From Roseovarius sp. EL26 (GTDB lineage Bacteria; Pseudomonadota; Alphaproteobacteria; Rhodobacterales; Rhodobacteraceae), in NCBI RefSeq assembly GCF_900327775.1, contig NZ_OUMZ01000007.1:731606-795605 (forward strand): a stretch of 64,000 nt of DNA. The letters are read 5' to 3'. The notes below the pieces were generated by a model. That model had not been told where the DNA came from. It made no database searches and saw nothing but the letters and a program-made list of their open reading frames with translations. Below are positions 8,859-17,093 of this stretch, piece by piece (the first letter of the stretch is position 1; every line of letters starts with the position of its first letter). The position numbers and the translations under genes were made by a program.

Positions 8859-9520
8859 CACGGGTATTGCAGGCAGAACGGAAAGAGCCGTTATCAGGGG
8901 AATTGCGGTCGATTGTTGTGTTCTTGCATGGCTATGGCGCGAATGGGGCTGATCTGCTGGGCTTGGCGGACCCGCTGGCAGAACATCTGCCGGATACGTT
9001 GTTTGTGGCACCTGATGCACCTGAGAGCATTCCGGGCATGCCCAATGCCTATCAATGGTTCCCGATCCCGTGGATTGATGGCTCATCCGAGGAGGAGGCG
9101 CAGCGCGGACTTATGGCCGCTTCTGATGATCTGAATGCGTTTCTTGATGCGTTGATGGTGGACGAAGATGTTTTGCCGGAACAGGTTGTTTTGTTTGGAT
9201 TTTCCCAAGGTACCATGATGTCGCTACATGTCGCCCCACGACGTGAAGATCCGGTTGCCGGTATTGTTGCCTTTTCTGGCCGCCTGCTGGCACCAGAGTT
9301 GCTGGCGGATGAAGCCGTCAGTCGCCCTCCGATCCTGTTGGTGCATGGTGATGCCGATGATGTTGTGCCGCCGCAATCCTTGCCGGAAGCGGCAGAGGCA
9401 TTGCAGTCGGCTGGCTGGAAAGATGTTTATGCCCATGTGATGAAGGGCACTGCCCACGGGATCGCACCGGATGGTTTACAGGTGGCGTTGGCGTTTATGC
9501 GGGATAAATTGGGTTTGTGA
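8855..9520 (+). CDS. Phospholipase/carboxylesterase family alpha/beta hydrolase
   Basis: Small serine esterase of the acyl-protein-thioesterase/EstB type, hydrolysing short acyl esters. The 221-residue chain has the oxyanion HGYGANG segment at 25-31, nucleophile Ser117 in GFSQG, acid Asp168 in HGDADDVVP and His201 in GTAHGI, so the triad is intact. There is no signal peptide, suggesting a cytoplasmic enzyme. It overlaps the glycosylase gene by four bases and is the last gene of the cbiD unit; a bidirectional terminator follows about 90 bases downstream. Natural substrate unknown. Confidence 0.85.
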   Translation: MTRVLQAERKEPLSGELRSIVVFLHGYGANGADLLGLADPLAEHLPDTLFVAPDAPESIPGMPNAYQWFPIPWIDGSSEEEAQRGLMAASDDLNAFLDALMVDEDVLPEQVVLFGFSQGTMMSLHVAPRREDPVAGIVAFSGRLLAPELLADEAVSRPPILLVHGDADDVVPPQSLPEAAEALQSAGWKDVYAHVMKGTAHGIAPDGLQVALAFMRDKLGL

Positions 9521-9569
9521 TTGGAGGAGCCGGGCTGAAGCGCGGCCTACGGCGTAATATATGTAAATT

Positions 9570-9597
9570 TGCGTACAACTGGTACAGGTTGTACGCA
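9570..9597. repeat. 10-bp inverted repeat downstream of the esterase gene
   Basis: Arms TGCGTACAAC (9570-9579) and GTTGTACGCA (9588-9597) flank an eight-base loop. There is no T-tract after it, so it is not a classic terminator. It lies between the esterase stop and a separate, convincing terminator at 9611-9644 and might protect the 3' end of the message. Confidence 0.6.
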
Positions 9598-9610
9598 GAT
9601 TTGGTACACA

Positions 9611-9644
9611 AAAAATGCCCCGAACCAAATGGCGGGGCATTTTT
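9611..9644. terminator. Bidirectional intrinsic terminator between the esterase gene and grxD
   Basis: A stem with arms AAAAATGCCCCG and CGGGGCATTTTT around a ten-base loop, with A-runs on the left and T-runs on the right. It is placed to end the rightward cbiD-esterase message and the leftward grxD message, whose genes converge here. Confidence 0.85.
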
Positions 9645-9664
9645 CTTAAAAAAATAGGTAAATG

Positions 9665-10027
9665 TCAGGCGTTGGCTTCACGGATTTTGTTGGCTGCGTC
9701 TTTGTCGTAAGTCACGCCATTGTCTTCGAACAATGTGTCCAGCTCACCTGACAAGGTCATCTCGGTGATGATGTCACATCCACCAACAAATTCACCTTTG
9801 ACATACAGCTGTGGCACTGTTGGCCAATCGGAGTAATCCTTGATGCCTTGACGAACGGCATCGTCTGCCAGCACATTCACATCGGCATAGTCGATGCCCA
9901 TGTAGTTCAACACGCCCGCCACGCGTGAGGAGAATCCGCATTGCGGCATGTCCTTGGTGCCTTTCATGTAAAGCACCACGTCGTTGGCTTTGACGGTTTC
10001 GTCGATTTGGGTTTTTACGTCAGTCAT
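9665..10027 (-). CDS. grxD: Monothiol glutaredoxin, Grx4/GrxD type
   Basis: CGFS-type monothiol glutaredoxin that binds a [2Fe-2S] cluster with glutathione and passes it to partner proteins, often together with BolA. The 120-residue protein has the active-site CGFS at 30-33, the WPTVPQLYVKGEFVGG block near 67-82 and the conserved GGCD following it. The ATG at 10027 matches the family N-terminus; an upstream start at 10054 adds nine residues without support. It lies downstream of bolA with a small membrane protein between them, all leftward. The Grx4-BolA partnership is well known; the order here agrees with it. Confidence 0.93.
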   Translation of the reverse strand: MTDVKTQIDETVKANDVVLYMKGTKDMPQCGFSSRVAGVLNYMGIDYADVNVLADDAVRQGIKDYSDWPTVPQLYVKGEFVGGCDIITEMTLSGELDTLFEDNGVTYDKDAANKIREANA

Positions 10028-10035
10028 CTTTGGTC

Positions 10036-10266
10036 TCACTTTTCTGAGTGCCATGTCTTGGCATATTCTTGCGGATCACGGGAGATAACACGAGCGCTTA
10101 TCATATCATGGTCGCCCGCATAGTTTGATGTAACAACAAAGCCATTTTGGGATGGCGTGGTTCCCCGTGTTTGTTTGGGTTTGCGGCGATGGCGGATCAG
10201 GGCAATGGCTGTCAAAATGACAACGACGGCGGATAGGCCGACCCATATGATCCAGAAATGGTTCAT
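10036..10266 (-). CDS. Small single-pass membrane protein between bolA and grxD
   Basis: A 76-residue protein with one transmembrane segment at about 5-24, followed by a basic stretch (RHRRKPK) and a hydrophilic tail that should face the cytoplasm. I do not recognise a named domain. The ATG overlaps the bolA stop by four bases (ATGA) and its stop is eight bases before the grxD ATG, so it is cotranslated between two iron-sulfur partners. This position suggests, but does not prove, a tie to the Grx4-BolA complex, for example anchoring it to the membrane. Confidence 0.75.
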   Translation of the reverse strand: MNHFWIIWVGLSAVVVILTAIALIRHRRKPKQTRGTTPSQNGFVVTSNYAGDHDMISARVISRDPQEYAKTWHSEK

Positions 10267-10505
10267 TCAGGCGCTTTTGTCGTCAGGGCCAGTGCGTGCA
10301 GATCGCCGCTGGGGCCGTCCATCTTGCCTTTGAGGGCGGCGTAGACAGCGCGCTGTTGCTGCACCCGGTTTTTGCCGCGAAAGCTTTCATCGATGACCTC
10401 AGCCGCATAGTGGTTTCCGTCGCCAGCCAGATCGGTAATTGTGATCTGGGCGTCGGGAAATGTTGTGCGGATCAGATCCTCAAGTTCCTGGGCTTGCATG
10501 GCCAT
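10263..10505 (-). CDS. bolA: BolA family protein
   Basis: Eighty-residue BolA-like protein that normally forms a [2Fe-2S]-bridged complex with monothiol glutaredoxins and takes part in iron-sulfur traffic or stress response. The family fold is recognisable: a helix (ELEDLIRTTFPDA), the DGNHYAAEVID strand region with a conserved histidine (His32), then the FRGKNRVQQQRAVYAAL helix. A Shine-Dalgarno AAGGAA precedes the ATG at 10505. It is the first gene of bolA-(membrane protein)-grxD. Confidence 0.92.
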   Translation of the reverse strand: MAMQAQELEDLIRTTFPDAQITITDLAGDGNHYAAEVIDESFRGKNRVQQQRAVYAALKGKMDGPSGDLHALALTTKAPE

Positions 10506-10584
10506 GGGTGCGTTCCTTTTGCTCTTTGATTAGGATGTAGAGCGCACCGGGGCCAAGCGCAAGATGGACTGAAGGGGCGTGAGG

Positions 10585-11166
10585 TTAGATTTCCTCACCT
10601 TTCTTAAGTAAATCATCGATCAATTGACGTTGCAGCGGGGCGCTATCGCCACCGCCGTACTGTAGGGCGCCACCAGAATAGAGCGTGCCGTAGGTTTTCA
10701 CCAGATTGACCACCTGACCGATGCCTGAGATCAGCTGATCCTTTTCTAAGGGCGACAGCGGGTGGATATAGGTTGACCAAAGCGTGCCTTTTGCAAGCGC
10801 GTAGCGTGCATCAAGGGCCGTATCAAAATTGGCCTGCATCATGCGGTTCAGTTTGTCTGAAGATACTTCATCCGCATTCTGGATGGGGGACAGGATGCGC
10901 ATGCGATCACTGTCGGGGTCTGTGACAATCAATAATTCCGTTTCGGCGATGGTAAGTTGCCACAGCTTGCCATTTGTCTGTGCACCGGGATCAAGCGTGG
11001 TAATGATCTGGTTCATACGTTCCAGTGTCATAGCAGGCTCAACAGGTGCGGCCTGAGGATCCACCTCAGTATTTGTGTCTGGGGTGGGGGTATCAGGAAC
11101 AGGTTCTTGTGCCATCGCAATGACAGGGAGAAGGGCGAGCGTTGCGGCAGCGAACAGGCGTTTCAT
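10585..11166 (-). CDS. Exported protein of unknown function, YbjN/CesT-like chaperone fold suspected
   Basis: A 193-residue protein with a clear signal peptide (residues 1-19, ending in IAMA before Q), then a Pro/Thr/Asp-rich linker (about 21-45) and a globular part. The globular part has a pattern of paired beta strands and helices (LWQLTIAETELLIVTD ... LNRMMQANFDTALDARYALAKGTLW) that resembles the YbjN/type III chaperone fold; this is a visual impression, not a domain match. The ATG at 11166 is preceded by AAGGAT and begins the signal peptide. It lies downstream of purL on the same strand, 87 bases away. No function is assigned. Confidence 0.7.
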   Translation of the reverse strand: MKRLFAAATLALLPVIAMAQEPVPDTPTPDTNTEVDPQAAPVEPAMTLERMNQIITTLDPGAQTNGKLWQLTIAETELLIVTDPDSDRMRILSPIQNADEVSSDKLNRMMQANFDTALDARYALAKGTLWSTYIHPLSPLEKDQLISGIGQVVNLVKTYGTLYSGGALQYGGGDSAPLQRQLIDDLLKKGEEI

Positions 11167-11252
11167 CAGGCATCCTTTCAAGGTTGCCGTCAATGTACAT
11201 GGCTGCCCGCGATGGAACAGCCATGCTAAAGGAAACGTGATCGCCTGTGCGT

Positions 11253-13421
11253 TTAGTCGAACAATTCGGCGAAACGGCCACGGAATAGATCAGAAAGTTC
11301 AGCTAGCGGGGCGGACGAGCTGCTGCCAAAATGAACCGTGTCACCCATGAAGCGGCCAACCGACTGGATCGACACGCCGGCTTGACCGGCGGCAATCATC
11401 AGGGCCTCGGCCTGATCGAAGTTACACGCGATCAGATAACGGCCCTGGTCTTCGCCAAACAGGAAGGCGGTGTCGTCACTGTCAAGGCAGACGCCAACAT
11501 CGCCAGCTTCGGCCATCTCAAATGCAGCCATGGCCAGACCACCATCTGAGAGGTCCGTACAGGCTTTGATCCATTGGTGATTGGCGCGAATGAAGTCGCC
11601 GAGGCGCTTTTCAACATCCAGATCAACGGTAGGTGCATCGCCTTCGATGCGGTTGAAAACCTCGGCCAGTAGGGCCGATTGGCCAAGGTGACCTGTGGTT
11701 TCGCCCAACACCAACGCCACATGACCATCACGGGCAACATCGGTGATGGCGGTCTCAGGATCCACAATCAGACCAACCGCACCAATTGTTGGTGTCGGCA
11801 AGATCGCCTGACCGTCAGTTTCGTTATAGAGCGAGACGTTACCCGATACGATTGGCACGTTCAAAGCGGCGACAGCTTCGCCGATGCCTTTGATAGCGCC
11901 AACAAATTGACCCATGATTTCAGGCTTTTCGGGGTTGCCGAAGTTCAGGTTATCGGTGGTTGCCAGAGGCACAGCGCCAAGGGCAGACAGGTTGCGGTAG
12001 GCTTCGGCGACGGCTTGTTTGCCGCCTTCAATCGGGTTGGCCTTGACGTAGCGCGGGGTCACATCAGAGGTGAACGCCAGTTGTTTGTCAGTGCCGTGTA
12101 CGCGGATCAATCCACCGCCCTGGCCGGGGCGACGAGCGCTGTCGGCCATGACAGATGTGTCATATTGCTCATAGACCCATTGGCGCGAGCAATAATTCGC
12201 AGAGCTGAGCAGGGCCTTGAGGCCATCAATTGGATCAACTGAGGTCACTGAATTCGGATCCAGTGGTTCAGCTGGTGTTGGTTCGACCCATGGGCGGTCA
12301 TATTCAGGGGCTGAACCGGCGAGCGTGGCCAATGGAAGATCTGCTTTGACCTCATTGCCGTGCATGATCAAGAAGCGGTCTTCGGCGACGGTTTCACCGA
12401 CGATGGCAAAGTCGAGGTCCCATTTCTCGAATACAGCGCGCGCCTCAGATTCTTTCTCGGGCTTAAGCACCATCAGCATGCGTTCTTGCGATTCCGAGAG
12501 CATCATCTCGTAGGCGGTCATGTTGTCTTCGCGCTGTGGAACATTATCCAATTGCAGCTTGACGCCAAGGTTGCCTTTGTCACCCATTTCCACAGCGGAA
12601 CATGTCAGGCCCGCAGCACCCATATCCTGGATCGAGATCACAGCGCCGGTTTGCATCAGCTCCAGCGTGGCTTCCATCAGGCGTTTTTCGGTGAAGGGAT
12701 CACCAACTTGAACGGTGGGACGCTTTTCCTCAATGGTGTCGTCAAACTCGGCTGAGGCCATAGTGGCGCCGCCAACGCCGTCACGACCGGTTTTGGCACC
12801 GAGGTAAACCACCGGCATGCCAACGCCTGAGGCGGCGGAATAGAATATCTTGTCGCTGTCGGCCAAACCAGCAGCAAAAGCGTTCACAAGGCAGTTGCCG
12901 TTGTATGCGGGATCAAAGCGAACCTCGCCACCCGCGCAGGGCACGCCAAAGCAGTTGCCGTAACCGCCAACACCAGCCACAACACCGTGCACCAGCTGGC
13001 GGGTTTTGTGGTGATCAGGTTCGCCAAAGCTGAGCGAGTTCATCGAGGCGATGGGGCGTGCACCCATGGTAAAGACATCGCGCAAGATGCCGCCAACGCC
13101 GGTGGCTGCGCCCTGATAGGGTTCGATGTAAGACGGGTGGTTGTGGCTTTCCATTTTGAAGATCACAGCCTGACCATCGCCAATATCAACCACGCCTGCA
13201 TTTTCGCCAGGGCCGCAGATCACCTGTGGGCCGTCTGTTGGAAGGGTGCGCAGCCATTTTTTCGAGGACTTGTAAGAGCAGTGCTCGTTCCACATCGCTG
13301 AGAAGATGCCCAGCTCAGTAAATGTGGGTTCGCGTCCAATGATTTCCAGAATGCGTTCATATTCATCGGGCTTAAGACCGTGGGCTTCGATAAGGTCGGG
13401 CGTGATGGCAGGTTCTTGCAT
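11253..13421 (-). CDS. purL: Phosphoribosylformylglycinamidine synthase, PurL subunit
   Basis: Catalytic subunit that converts FGAR to FGAM with ATP in purine synthesis. At 722 residues it is the small-type PurL that works with separate PurS and PurQ, which are not in this window. Visible blocks include [20 protein letters not shown] at about 43-62, the metal/ATP residues in MESHNHPS near 89-96, and the second half beginning around residue 400 with its own FGNPEKPE segment. A GAGGA ribosome-binding site precedes the ATG. It is divergent from the ammonia-lyase-like gene. Confidence 0.96.
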   Translation of the reverse strand: MQEPAITPDLIEAHGLKPDEYERILEIIGREPTFTELGIFSAMWNEHCSYKSSKKWLRTLPTDGPQVICGPGENAGVVDIGDGQAVIFKMESHNHPSYIEPYQGAATGVGGILRDVFTMGARPIASMNSLSFGEPDHHKTRQLVHGVVAGVGGYGNCFGVPCAGGEVRFDPAYNGNCLVNAFAAGLADSDKIFYSAASGVGMPVVYLGAKTGRDGVGGATMASAEFDDTIEEKRPTVQVGDPFTEKRLMEATLELMQTGAVISIQDMGAAGLTCSAVEMGDKGNLGVKLQLDNVPQREDNMTAYEMMLSESQERMLMVLKPEKESEARAVFEKWDLDFAIVGETVAEDRFLIMHGNEVKADLPLATLAGSAPEYDRPWVEPTPAEPLDPNSVTSVDPIDGLKALLSSANYCSRQWVYEQYDTSVMADSARRPGQGGGLIRVHGTDKQLAFTSDVTPRYVKANPIEGGKQAVAEAYRNLSALGAVPLATTDNLNFGNPEKPEIMGQFVGAIKGIGEAVAALNVPIVSGNVSLYNETDGQAILPTPTIGAVGLIVDPETAITDVARDGHVALVLGETTGHLGQSALLAEVFNRIEGDAPTVDLDVEKRLGDFIRANHQWIKACTDLSDGGLAMAAFEMAEAGDVGVCLDSDDTAFLFGEDQGRYLIACNFDQAEALMIAAGQAGVSIQSVGRFMGDTVHFGSSSSAPLAELSDLFRGRFAELFD

Positions 13422-13566
13422 CTGGGACTGATCCTCGGGTGGCTGGTTTTGCGGTCTCTTTAGGGCATTGTGCGGCAGGGGGGAAGAGGGTGTGTAAAGG
13501 AAGGTGTCTTGGCTTGACGCAGGGGGAATTTTCCCATCCTGTGGGCGTCAAGAGAGAGGAGACATT

Positions 13567-14598
13567 ATGGACATCATCGAGAACCCACATCGCGGCTCAG
13601 GCTTGACTGACGGAGATCTGTCGGAAATCCCGTATCCGAGTGTAAATGCCGCTGCGCCTGCCGAGCTGATGGCGCGCTGTTTTGGTTGCAAGGAGACGCC
13701 GCTGCATGCGCTGGATGCCTTTGGCACCAAGCTGTGGGTCAAGGATGAACGTGGCCGGATGGATCTGGGCAGCTTCAAGGCGCTTGGCGCGGCCTATGTG
13801 ATAGCGCATCAGGCTGCTGAGACGGGCGTTGATGATCTGTCTGCGGCCCTGTCTGGGCGGGTGTATGTGACTGCAAGTGCTGGAAATCATGGAATGTCTG
13901 TAGCGGCCGGGGCTGCCCAGTTTGGCGCGCGTGCGGTAGTCTATCTGGCGGAAACCGTGCCGGAAGGGTTTGCTGAGCGTTTGCGTGGGTTAGGCGCTGA
14001 TGTGGTGCGTGCCGGGGCCGAATATGAGGCCAGCATGGCAGCCGCTCAAAAGGCAGCTAAGGATAATGACTGGACCTTGTTGTCGGACAGCTCATGGCCC
14101 GGATATTTTGAACTCTCCCATCGTTTGATGGAAGGTTATACAGCAATGGCCGCCGAGGCCGTGTCGCAGATGCCAGAGGCACCCACGCATATCATGCTGC
14201 AAGCAGGTGTTGGTGGTCTGGCGGGGGCTTGTGCTGCCTATTTTCGCTCGGCCTGGGGGAATGCACCGCGAATCATTGTAGTGGAACCGGTGGCTGCGCC
14301 TGCGCTGAAGGAAAGCATTGAAGCGGGGCATATGGTGAGTACCAAAGGGCCAGTGTCGAACATGGGGCGCTTGGATTGCAAAGAGGCGTCGTTGATCGCG
14401 CTCAAAGGTCTATCGCGGGATGCGGATGCCTTTGCCTTGATTTCTGAAGACGAGGGCAGTGCGATTTTACCAAAGATTGCCGCGCTTGATCTGGCTTCGA
14501 CCGAATCTGGAGCGGCGGGTATTGCCGCACTTGATCTTATGGGGCTAGGTCCTGATGCGCGGGTTCTGTGCATTCTGAGCGAAGAGGCCGAGGCATGA
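13567..14598 (+). CDS. Diaminopropionate ammonia-lyase-like PLP enzyme
   Basis: Fold-type II PLP enzyme related to diaminopropionate ammonia-lyase and threonine dehydratase, expected to carry out an alpha,beta-elimination on an amino acid and yield ammonia and a 2-oxo acid. The 343-residue protein carries the Schiff-base lysine in GSFKALGAAY (Lys71), the SAGNHGMS block at about 105-112 and a glycine-rich phosphate loop (GVGGLAG) near 218-224. A strong AGAGGAG precedes the ATG at 13567; the upstream start at 13504 is rejected. It overlaps the M24 peptidase by four bases, so the pair is cotranslated and may handle one substrate in series. The true substrate is unknown. Confidence 0.82.
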   Translation: MDIIENPHRGSGLTDGDLSEIPYPSVNAAAPAELMARCFGCKETPLHALDAFGTKLWVKDERGRMDLGSFKALGAAYVIAHQAAETGVDDLSAALSGRVYVTASAGNHGMSVAAGAAQFGARAVVYLAETVPEGFAERLRGLGADVVRAGAEYEASMAAAQKAAKDNDWTLLSDSSWPGYFELSHRLMEGYTAMAAEAVSQMPEAPTHIMLQAGVGGLAGACAAYFRSAWGNAPRIIVVEPVAAPALKESIEAGHMVSTKGPVSNMGRLDCKEASLIALKGLSRDADAFALISEDEGSAILPKIAALDLASTESGAAGIAALDLMGLGPDARVLCILSEEAEA

Positions 14599-15725
14599 CG
14601 CGCGGGTTTCCTGAAGCCGAGTTTCGTAACCGGGTTAGCAATGCACAGACGTTGATGGCGGAACAGGGGCTTGGGGCAATCTTGCTGACGACTGAGCCGA
14701 ATGTCCGTTATTTCAGCGGATTTCTGACCCGGTTCTGGGAAAGCCCTAGCCGCCCTTGGTTCTTGATTGTGCCTGCCGCGGGTGAGCCGATTGCGGTGAT
14801 TCCGTCGATTGGGTCCGTGCTGATGGGACGCGGGTGGATCAACGACATTCGCACTTGGTCCGCCCCGAACCTTGAGGATGACGGTGTTACACTTTTGGCG
14901 GAGACCCTGCGCGAAGTTGGCGGGCCGATTGGGGTACCTTCTGGGTACGAGACGCATCTTCGGATGCCCTTGACTGACTTTGAGCGTGTGAAGACGCTCA
15001 GTGGGTTGGAATTTACCGGTGACGCCGGGATCGTGGCTGATCTGCGGGCGGTAAAATCAGAGGCTGAGATTGCAAAGATCGAAGTGGCTTGCGGCATTGC
15101 CGCGCGCTCTTTTGCCCGAATGGGTGAGATTGCGCGTGAAGGTATTTCCGTTGAACAGGTCTTTCGCGACTTTCAAAGGTTGCTGTTAGAGGAGGGCGCA
15201 GATTGGGTACCCTATATTTCCGGCGCTGCTGCACCGGGCGGGTATGACGATGTGATTTCTCTTGCGTCACCCAACCCGATGTCGGCCGGTGATGTGTTGA
15301 TGCTGGATACTGGGGCCATTTGGGATGGTTATTTTTGCGATTATGATCGCAACTTTTCCATCGGAACGCCGTCTGACGCCGTTAAATCAGCCCATGCGCG
15401 ACTGATCGAGGCGACCCATGCGGGGCTTGAGGCCGCACGTCCCGGCGCAACGGCGCGTGATGTCTGGAAGGCGATGGCTGATATTGCGGGCGCTGGCGAA
15501 GAAGCGGGGCGTTTGGGTCATGCTTTGGGCATGCAGTTGACCGAAGGGCTTTCTTTGACACCACGAGATGAAACAGTGCTGAAACCCGGCATGGTTATCA
15601 CATTGGAGCCGGGCACCGAAGTATCGCCCGGAAAGATCATGGTACATGAAGAAAACATCGTGATTACCGAGGGCGCGCCACGGGTAATCTCACCGCTGGC
15701 TGACCCTGCGATCGTGCAACTGTAA
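14595..15725 (+). CDS. M24 family metallopeptidase / Xaa-Pro aminopeptidase-like hydrolase
   Basis: Pita-bread-fold dinuclear metal hydrolase of about 376 residues, with a creatinase-type N-terminal domain and a C-terminal catalytic domain. The five metal ligands are in place: Asp238 (LMLDTG), Asp249, His309 (GHALGM), Glu338 (LEPG) and a Glu in HEEN (352/353). This family includes prolidases and also ring-opening enzymes such as ectoine hydrolase DoeA/EutD, which resembles this protein in size. Coupled through ATGA to a PLP lyase, it may release or open a compound whose amino acid product the lyase then degrades. A hairpin lies 25 bases after the stop. Confidence 0.82.
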   Translation: MTRGFPEAEFRNRVSNAQTLMAEQGLGAILLTTEPNVRYFSGFLTRFWESPSRPWFLIVPAAGEPIAVIPSIGSVLMGRGWINDIRTWSAPNLEDDGVTLLAETLREVGGPIGVPSGYETHLRMPLTDFERVKTLSGLEFTGDAGIVADLRAVKSEAEIAKIEVACGIAARSFARMGEIAREGISVEQVFRDFQRLLLEEGADWVPYISGAAAPGGYDDVISLASPNPMSAGDVLMLDTGAIWDGYFCDYDRNFSIGTPSDAVKSAHARLIEATHAGLEAARPGATARDVWKAMADIAGAGEEAGRLGHALGMQLTEGLSLTPRDETVLKPGMVITLEPGTEVSPGKIMVHEENIVITEGAPRVISPLADPAIVQL

Positions 15726-15750
15726 AAATTTCGATTGCGCAAAAAAAAGG

Positions 15751-15771
15751 GGCCGAGCTATAAGCTCGGCC
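15751..15771 (-). terminator. Intrinsic terminator oriented against the leftward LysR gene transcript
   Basis: Perfect nine-base arms GGCCGAGCT and AGCTCGGCC with loop ATA. An eight-base A-run sits on its left (15741-15748), so on the minus strand the stem is followed by a strong T-tract; on the plus strand only TTAG follows. It therefore best terminates the leftward LysR transcript, some 250 bases past that gene's stop, and only weakly the rightward peptidase transcript. Confidence 0.75.
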
Positions 15772-16021
15772 TTAGTCCAACAGGGAGGTATGAGAGTGTT
15801 GCGCTGTGCGCCGTCACTGTCATGAGACCCAGATAGGGATGCGCGATCACGCATTCAAGAAAAATCATGCATACATTTGATCATGCCTGCTATGCAATTA
15901 TTGCATGGCTAATTTATTAAATTTAAATCACCCATAAGATATTGAATTATAATGCATTTATGTGATTATTACATCTGAGCAACCGCAAGTGATGAATCTG
16001 TAACACCACGCAGGAACTGCT
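15772..16021. other. AT-rich intergenic stretch with a micro-ORF and a small palindrome
   Basis: No conventional gene. An 11-codon frame on the plus strand, 15790-15825 (MRVLRCAPSLS), begins one base after GGAGGT; an in-frame GTG at 15796 is better spaced to that site. A perfect 15-base palindrome, ATGCAAT-T-ATTGCAT, lies at 15892-15906. Read from the minus strand, the whole stretch would be the 3' untranslated region of the LysR gene. I see nothing else that can be named. Confidence 0.35.
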
Positions 16022-16927
16022 TCAGTTAGTCAGCTGGGCCCGTTCGCGTTTGCGATGAGCGATAATTTCGTCTTTGACAAAGGCGTTGAAGGCTTCGACT
16101 CGTTTTGAGTGACGCAATTCTTCTGGGTAGGCCAGATAAACCGGCACGTCACTGGATTGCACATCGGGTAGGATGCGGAGCACCTCGGGATAATCTTGCA
16201 TAAGATAATCGGGAAGAACGCCAACCCCAAGGTTATGGCGCACTGCCTGCAAGACGCCATAGTAGTTGTTGACGGTCAAGCCGACTGAAACGCCATGTGT
16301 GATAAGATCTTGGATCAACCGGCCACCGGCACTGACCTGATGGGCATTCGGGCTTTGGCAGATCAGACGATGGTCTTTTAGATCTTTGATCGTCCCGGGC
16401 GTTCCGTGCTGTTCAAGATACTCTTTGGATGCATAAAGCCGCATGTGTACATCCATCAGGCGCTTGCGGATCAGGTCGGCCTGGCTGGGCTCTTTCATGC
16501 GGATGGCGACATCGGCTTCGCGCATGGGCAGGTCAAGCACACGCTCTTCGAGCATGAGGTCAATTTTCAGGTCGGGGTATTTTTCATACAGATGGGGCAG
16601 GCGCGGGGCGAGCCATAGCGTGCCAAAGGCGTTGGTGGTCGTGACTTTAATCTCGCCAAAGACTTCTTCTTCGCTGTCGTGGATGCGGGCGGTGGCCGTA
16701 TCAAGTCGTTTCATCATCGCCTTAGTAGCATCGAACAGCAATTCGCCCTGTTCGGTGAGAATCAGTCCGCGGGCATGGCGGTGAAAAAGGGTAGTGTGCA
16801 GCGCCTCTTCGAGGGCCCTGATCTGCCGCGAGACCGCCGATTGCGACAGGTGGAGCTGATCCCCGGCATGGGTCAGGCTACCGACATCTGCGACGGCGTG
16901 AAAGATTCTAAGCTTATCCCAATCCAT
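16022..16927 (-). CDS. LysR family transcriptional regulator
   Basis: 301-residue LysR-type regulator with an N-terminal winged helix-turn-helix (about 1-60, with the DQLHLSQSAVSRQIRALEEAL recognition region) and a substrate-binding domain to the end. It is divergent from the fused indolepyruvate oxidoreductase gene, the usual geometry for a LysR regulator and its target, so control of that gene is likely but unproven. The ATG at 16927 gives the canonical MDWDKLRIF start; an upstream start at 16945 adds six residues. Ligand unknown. A long 3' region ends at the hairpin at 15751-15771. Confidence 0.9.
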   Translation of the reverse strand: MDWDKLRIFHAVADVGSLTHAGDQLHLSQSAVSRQIRALEEALHTTLFHRHARGLILTEQGELLFDATKAMMKRLDTATARIHDSEEEVFGEIKVTTTNAFGTLWLAPRLPHLYEKYPDLKIDLMLEERVLDLPMREADVAIRMKEPSQADLIRKRLMDVHMRLYASKEYLEQHGTPGTIKDLKDHRLICQSPNAHQVSAGGRLIQDLITHGVSVGLTVNNYYGVLQAVRHNLGVGVLPDYLMQDYPEVLRILPDVQSSDVPVYLAYPEELRHSKRVEAFNAFVKDEIIAHRKRERAQLTN

Positions 16928-17002
16928 ATGCGACACTTTCAGCACGGTTTCATCTGATCAACGCAATAGCAGAAAACCAATGTGGAATCACAGTGTTGCG
17001 AT

Positions 17003-17023
17003 GAAGATTTAATAAAAATCTTC
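17003..17023. repeat. 8-bp inverted repeat upstream of the iorAB promoter
   Basis: GAAGATTT (17003-17010) and AAATCTTC (17016-17023) are perfect inverted copies around five bases. It ends just before the predicted -35 box and may be a second binding site for a regulator acting on this divergent promoter region. Confidence 0.55.
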
Positions 17024-17024
17024 T

Positions 17025-17052
17025 TTGTAGGTCATAAATTATGACCTAATAT
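17025..17052 (+). promoter_or_regulatory. Promoter of the indolepyruvate oxidoreductase gene with a palindromic operator filling the spacer
   Basis: TTGTAG (17025-17030) and TAATAT (17047-17052) form -35 and -10 elements with a 16-base spacer. The spacer is occupied by a perfect palindrome, AGGTCATAA-A-TTATGACCT (17029-17047). A protein bound there would block RNA polymerase, so negative control is expected. Which protein binds is not known; the neighbouring LysR regulator is a candidate, though LysR sites are more often upstream of -35. Confidence 0.55.
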
Positions 17053-17093
17053 AGAGTTATATTAAAGGGAAATCCCGTGACCGGAGGTACGTT

